NCBI GenBank assembly: GCA_902766255.1
Contig: CACXCS010000049.1
Span: 1 to 64,000, forward strand
Reading direction: 5' to 3'
DNA length: 64,000 nucleotides
Source of the DNA: an uncultured Bacteroidia bacterium
GTDB taxonomy: Bacteria > Bacteroidota > Bacteroidia > Bacteroidales > UBA932
Shown: one piece after another, positions 60,128-64,000 of the stretch
How the letters are laid out: every line of letters begins with the position of its first letter
How positions within the stretch are numbered: position 1 is the stretch's first letter
Notes under the pieces: model-generated
What the model was told of the DNA's origin: nothing
Database searches by the model: none
The model's input: the letters and a program-made list of their open reading frames with translations, nothing else
Translations under genes and position numbers: made by a program

Positions 60128-62172
60128 CTATTTTAAAAAACTTGGTGCTTGTTGCACTTGCCATGACGCCGCTTTGCATGTACGCCCAGATGCCGGATAC
60201 CACCGGTATTTACGGCGAGCGTAAGGATACCCTTGATGCATCGGTCTTCTCGGCAAACGGCAACGGCAATTTCCTGTCGAAAGGCAAGGAAATCCGCACC
60301 GAGGTAATAACTGCTGCCGGCCTCTGCAAGATGGCCTGCTGCAACCTGGCGGAGAGCTTTGAGAATTCTGCCAGCGTCACGGTGGGCTACAGCGACGCAG
60401 TTACGGGTGCCAGGCAGATACGCCTGCTGGGCCAGAGCGGCATCTATGTGCAGATGCTCGACGAAAACCGCCCTGTAATGCGGGGCCTTTCCGCCCCATG
60501 GGGGCTGAATTTTGTGCCGTCGCAATGGCTGGAAAGCATCCAGGTGGCCAAAGGAGTGACTTCTGTTATCAACGGGGTGGAATCCATGACCGGGCAGATA
60601 AATATGGAGCACCGCAAGCCCACCGACGAGATACCACTGTTCGTACAGGCATCGGTGATGAACGATACCAAAACCGACATTAACGTGGCCAGCTCCCTGC
60701 AACTTGACGATATGGGGAAGTGGAGCACCGTAATCCTTGCTCACGGGAGCGGGAATTTCAAGCCCATGGACCATAACGGCGACAGTTTTATCGATGACCC
60801 CTGGGGCGGAATGTTTGCATTCAGCAACCGCTGGCTGTATTATGACCCCAGCGGTCTACAGGTACGTTTTGGCGTCAGGGCTATACACGATGGAAAGAAC
60901 GGGGGCCAGCAGCTTGGTGGTTCCAAGCCCTGGAAGGCGGATATTTACAATAACAGTCTTAACGGTTATGTCAAAGTCGGTGTGCCCCTGAACGAGGACA
61001 ATACACGTAACATGGCAGCTATCGTGGATGTGAACTGGCACGATCTGAATTCTGCCTTCGGCGGCAGGCCTTACATAGCAGACCAGAGATCAGTGTTTGT
61101 GAATCTCCTTTATCTGGATCAGCATCTGGAGGCTCATCACTTTACATTCGGCTTGAGCAACACGCTGGACATGTATCGCGAGAAACTCGTCCGCTTTTCT
61201 TACGCTGACGGTAAATCCCTTGAGTATCAAGGCAGTCCGATCCTGAATGACATTGGCGCCTTTGCCGAGTATACTTTCCATGCGGGTGAAGTGTTTTCGG
61301 CGATTACCAGCCTCAGGGCAGACTTGTATGACGGAGCCGGAGTGCATGTTTCTCCTCGCCTTACACTAAAATGGACACCCGAAGAGCATCTCGTTTTCCG
61401 CGCCAACGGAGGAAGAGGATTGCGCTACAGCACACCTCTTATCGACAATATCGGGGTGCTGTCCACAGGGAAACTCCTCCAGGGCGGTTTTATGGAGCAT
61501 CCTCTCGAGGAATCCTGGACCTATGGCGGCAATGCTACGTGGTACCTTCCGTTTGACAAGTCGGATAAGACGTATCTGAGTTTCGACTACTTCGGGACTC
61601 GCTTTGTAAAGCAGATGTTGGTTGATTACACATCTACGGGCATTGAGTTCTACTCTTTAGCTCCCGGAATGTTTTCATACACCAACAACTATCAGCTTGA
61701 CTTCTCGTCAGAACCTTTCCGTGGGTTCACGGTAACCCTTACCGGTCGTTATACTGACGCACGGCAGAGTCTCAAGCATCAGGCCGATGATATCAAGCCG
61801 ATGACGAGCCGCTACAAGGCAGTCTTGAACCTCCAGTATGCCGCCAGGCTGAACAAGTGGATTTTCGATTTCACGGCTTCGCTCAACGGCCCCTGCAAGG
61901 TTTGGGATTTCATGAAGTCAGACCCCATGTATACTGATGGGTTTACTCCGGTGTATCCTATTCTTTATGCCCAGGTGACAAAACGCTTCAAGGGATTTGA
62001 CATTTACCTTGGCGGCGAGAACCTTGCTAATTTTACACAGCACAATCCTATCATTGATTCTGCCAATCCCTGGAGCCAGAGTTTCGATGCCAGTTGTGTA
62101 TGGGGCCCTTTGATGGGTGTACGTGTATATGCTGGACTTAGAATGACAATTTGGAAAACAGAAAAGATATGA
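60124..62172 (+). CDS. TonB-dependent outer-membrane receptor, metal-type
   Basis: A 682-residue receptor. Signal peptide (ILKNLVLVALAMTPLCMYAQ), no CarboxypepD-like N-terminal extension. The plug domain has LCKMACCNLAESFENSASVTV, GARQIRLLGQSGIYVQML and QVAKGVTSVINGVESMTGQIN, and the 22-strand barrel continues to the C-terminus. The cysteine-containing N-terminal plug segment, with CKMACC, occurs in receptors linked to HMA-domain proteins, here the next gene (overlap 4 bp). I infer heavy-metal (copper-type) uptake or binding, but the ligand is not shown. The C-terminus WKTEKI is not the usual aromatic end. Confidence 0.88.
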   Translation: MTILKNLVLVALAMTPLCMYAQMPDTTGIYGERKDTLDASVFSANGNGNFLSKGKEIRTEVITAAGLCKMACCNLAESFENSASVTVGYSDAVTGARQIRLLGQSGIYVQMLDENRPVMRGLSAPWGLNFVPSQWLESIQVAKGVTSVINGVESMTGQINMEHRKPTDEIPLFVQASVMNDTKTDINVASSLQLDDMGKWSTVILAHGSGNFKPMDHNGDSFIDDPWGGMFAFSNRWLYYDPSGLQVRFGVRAIHDGKNGGQQLGGSKPWKADIYNNSLNGYVKVGVPLNEDNTRNMAAIVDVNWHDLNSAFGGRPYIADQRSVFVNLLYLDQHLEAHHFTFGLSNTLDMYREKLVRFSYADGKSLEYQGSPILNDIGAFAEYTFHAGEVFSAITSLRADLYDGAGVHVSPRLTLKWTPEEHLVFRANGGRGLRYSTPLIDNIGVLSTGKLLQGGFMEHPLEESWTYGGNATWYLPFDKSDKTYLSFDYFGTRFVKQMLVDYTSTGIEFYSLAPGMFSYTNNYQLDFSSEPFRGFTVTLTGRYTDARQSLKHQADDIKPMTSRYKAVLNLQYAARLNKWIFDFTASLNGPCKVWDFMKSDPMYTDGFTPVYPILYAQVTKRFKGFDIYLGGENLANFTQHNPIIDSANPWSQSFDASCVWGPLMGVRVYAGLRMTIWKTEKI

Positions 62173-62426
62173 AACACTTATTGATCGTACTTATCTCACT
62201 GGTGCAGGTGGTTTTTGCCAGCACTATTCATTGCGATACCTGCGGCAAGAAAGTCGAGGAAAACATCGCTTTTGAGAAAGGCGTCAAGGACCTTATAGTT
62301 GACGTCTCCGAGAAGACCATAACCGTGGTCTTCAACCCTGCCAAGACCGATACACTCAAGCTCAAGAATGCCATCCGCAAGCTTGGCTATGAGGCTGAAA
62401 TAATTGATTATAAAGTAATTAAATAG
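62169..62426 (+). CDS. Exported HMA-domain metal-binding protein
   Basis: An 85-residue protein: a signal peptide ([17 protein letters not shown]) plus one heavy-metal-associated domain of about 68 residues. Motif [20 protein letters not shown] has the CxxC pair that binds Cu(I)-like ions, followed by the ferredoxin-like strands [31 protein letters not shown]. It is the periplasmic counterpart of CopZ-type chaperones. The start overlaps the receptor stop, so it is probably a receptor partner that accepts the ion. Too short to contain any catalytic domain. Confidence 0.88.
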   Translation: MKHLLIVLISLVQVVFASTIHCDTCGKKVEENIAFEKGVKDLIVDVSEKTITVVFNPAKTDTLKLKNAIRKLGYEAEIIDYKVIK

Positions 62427-62434
62427 CTCCCATC

Positions 62435-64000
62435 ATGGAAGAAGAACGCAAACTGAATTTTCTTGAGGAGATCATCGAGAATGACCTCAAGACCGGCAAG
62501 GTGGACAGCATCCTTACCCGCTTTCCTCCGGAGCCCAACGGCTATCTGCATCTAGGCCACGCCAAAAGTTTGTGCATCAATTTCGGCCTTGCCCAGAAGT
62601 ACGGCGGCAAGACCAATCTGCGTTACGACGATACAAATCCCACCAAGGAGGATACCGAGTACGTAGATTCAATCAAGGAAGACATCAAGTGGCTGGGCTT
62701 TCAGTGGGAGAAGGAACTCTATGCCTCCGACTACTTCGACCAGCTCTACGAGTGGGCGGAGCAGCTGATCAAGAGGGGACTGGCCTATGTGGATGACCAG
62801 ACCCAGGAGGAGATATCCAAGGGCCGCGGAACCGTGGAAACCCCCGGTACACCCAGTCCATGGCGCGACCGCAGCGTCGAAGAGAATCTCAAGCTCTTCC
62901 GCGAAATGCGCGACGGCGTGTATCCCGACGGCGCCAAAGTCCTGAGGGCCAAGATCGACATGGCACATCCCAACATGTTCTTCCGCGATCCTCTTCTGTA
63001 CCGCATCAAGCATGCCCACCATCATCGCACAGGCGACAAGTGGTGCATCTATCCCATGTACGATTTTACCCACGGTCAGTGCGACTCTATCGAGCATATT
63101 ACGCATTCCATCTGCACACTGGAGTTCGATGTCCACAGGCCGTTGTACGACTGGTTCATCGAGACTCTGGGCATTTATCCCAGCCATCAGTACGAGTTTG
63201 CCCGCCTCAATCTTACCTACACCCTGATGAGCAAGCGCAAGCTGTTGGAACTTGTGCAGAAGGGCCTGGTTGCAGGATGGGACGACCCGCGTATGCCTAC
63301 GCTCTGCGGAGTGCGTCGCCGCGGATATACTCCCGAAGGCCTCAAGCTGTTCTGCGATAAGATCGGCGTCAGCAAGCGCGACCAGCTGATGGATATCCAG
63401 CTCCTGGAGTGGTGCGTCCGCCAGGACCTGAATGCCCGTTCAAACCGCTACATGGTTGTCCAGGATCCCCTCAAGGTGACCATAGTCAACTACCCCGAGG
63501 GACAGGTGGAGTGGTTCGACTGCCCTCTGAATCCGGCCGACCCCGAAGGCCCTTCCCGCAAGGTACCTTTCAGCCGCGAGTTGTACATCGAGCGCGCCGA
63601 TTTCATGGAGGATGCCCCCAAGAAGTTCTTCCGCCTGCGTCCCGACGGCGAGGTTCGTCTTAAATACACCTACATCATCAAGTGCGAGGAGATTGTAAAA
63701 GACGAAGAAGGCAACATAGTCGAACTCCGTTGCTCTTACGATCCCACCACACGTCCAGGCGGCGGCGAATGGCGTTCCGTCAAGGGTACTATCCACTGGG
63801 TCAGCATCGCCCATGCCAAAGAACTTGAGGTGCGCAACTACGACAGGCTCTTCACCCTTGCCGACATGAGCCAGGTGCCTGAGGATAAAGACTATAAGGA
63901 CTTCCTCAATCCCGACTCCCTGATAGTTACCACGGCTTTTGCCGAACCTGCCCTGCTTGATGACGCCTCCGGCATTGCCGTGCAGTTCGAGCGTACGGGT
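62435..64000 (+). CDS. glnS: Glutaminyl-tRNA synthetase (3' end cut by window edge)
   Basis: 522 codons from ATG 62435 to the window end, open throughout. The enzyme charges tRNA-Gln. The class I HIGH motif is [20 protein letters not shown], with [15 protein letters not shown] next and the KMSKS-type motif [11 protein letters not shown]. The anticodon-binding beta-barrel follows with [24 protein letters not shown]. GlnRS rather than GluRS is shown by [15 protein letters not shown] and the barrel. Its presence means tRNA-Gln is charged directly, without the GatCAB route. About 30-50 C-terminal residues are missing. Confidence 0.96.
   Translation, partial: MEEERKLNFLEEIIENDLKTGKVDSILTRFPPEPNGYLHLGHAKSLCINFGLAQKYGGKTNLRYDDTNPTKEDTEYVDSIKEDIKWLGFQWEKELYASDYFDQLYEWAEQLIKRGLAYVDDQTQEEISKGRGTVETPGTPSPWRDRSVEENLKLFREMRDGVYPDGAKVLRAKIDMAHPNMFFRDPLLYRIKHAHHHRTGDKWCIYPMYDFTHGQCDSIEHITHSICTLEFDVHRPLYDWFIETLGIYPSHQYEFARLNLTYTLMSKRKLLELVQKGLVAGWDDPRMPTLCGVRRRGYTPEGLKLFCDKIGVSKRDQLMDIQLLEWCVRQDLNARSNRYMVVQDPLKVTIVNYPEGQVEWFDCPLNPADPEGPSRKVPFSRELYIERADFMEDAPKKFFRLRPDGEVRLKYTYIIKCEEIVKDEEGNIVELRCSYDPTTRPGGGEWRSVKGTIHWVSIAHAKELEVRNYDRLFTLADMSQVPEDKDYKDFLNPDSLIVTTAFAEPALLDDASGIAVQFERTG

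Noticed and set aside
1..64000. CRISPR arrays, tRNA genes, integrases, insertion sequences
   Set aside because: No spaced direct repeats, no cloverleaf with a proper anticodon arm and CCA-type end, and no transposase or recombinase-like proteins were seen. The 53386-53507 element has four stems but no tRNA sequence features.

Overview
The window is a compact, gene-dense chromosome segment from a member of the Bacteroidetes, most likely order Bacteroidales. The evidence is the set of genes and signals: a PUR/DUF3276 protein, a DUF5606 protein, the nusB-yajC-ybbR-coaE order, an UpxY-type NusG paralogue, a lipoprotein/radical SAM pair, a TonB receptor with an HMA partner, an M64 peptidase and a DPP-IV. 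Upstream of many genes there is a TAnnTTTG -7 box, and Shine-Dalgarno sequences are not evident. Genus cannot be fixed from the sequence alone. About 60 protein genes and one RNA gene (RNase P RNA) are present. I see no tRNA, rRNA, CRISPR array, integrase or transposase.

Layout. 1-2070 (minus): purine nucleoside phosphorylase (cut by the window edge), an MTA/SAH-type deaminase and a PUR protein. 2159-6614 (plus): nusB, yajC, ybbR-like, coaE, DUF5606, rimO. 6594-10368 (minus): glpC, a strikingly short glpB, glpA, with the RNase P RNA just upstream on the same strand. 10423-16110 (plus): an HTH-only LysR-type protein, an outer-membrane barrel protein, then potABCD for polyamine uptake, closed by a strong terminator. 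16210-18437 (minus): an LptF/LptG-type permease and tgt. 18514-21526 (plus): nucleoside permease, dut, murF. 21527-23115 (minus): PAP2 phosphatase and obg. 23255-27779 (plus): putative lipoprotein, radical SAM/SPASM enzyme, and a large two-receiver plus ATP-grasp protein. 27769-29852 (minus): CNNM-type CBS protein and recA. 29913-36067 (plus): rlmN, a patatin-barrel (type Vd-like) protein, recX, rnhA, pdxA, PAP2. 36073-37281 (minus): M64 peptidase. 37349-47365 (plus): glnA, then an exopolysaccharide operon (Wza-like, Wzc-like kinase, CapD-like, UpxY, rfbD, rfbA, rfbB). 47362-48561 (minus): ROK regulator. 48634-53405 (plus): HAMP sensor, trkH, RecD-like helicase, methyltransferase. 53488-55332 (minus): DPP-IV. 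55399-64000 (plus): ABC exporter pair, a 5'-nucleotidase split over two lipoprotein genes, yicC, TonB receptor plus exported HMA protein, and glnS (runs off the edge).

Most of this is housekeeping. The most unusual structure is at 52998-53507. A perfect 34-bp inverted repeat sits in frame inside the methyltransferase gene. About 300 bp on, a 122-bp element follows, with 28-bp terminal inverted repeats and three inner hairpins (cloverleaf-like). It gives the same last five residues (HQGNL) and the same TAG stop to two converging, unrelated genes. Both look like palindromic elements that have entered coding sequence. Other points: several -7 boxes lie only 4-6 nt before start codons (likely leaderless mRNAs), there is a lipoprotein/radical SAM pair with repeated CY(E/D)PV motifs, GlpB lacks its middle, PotD has a C-terminal membrane anchor, and rfbC is missing from the rhamnose gene set.
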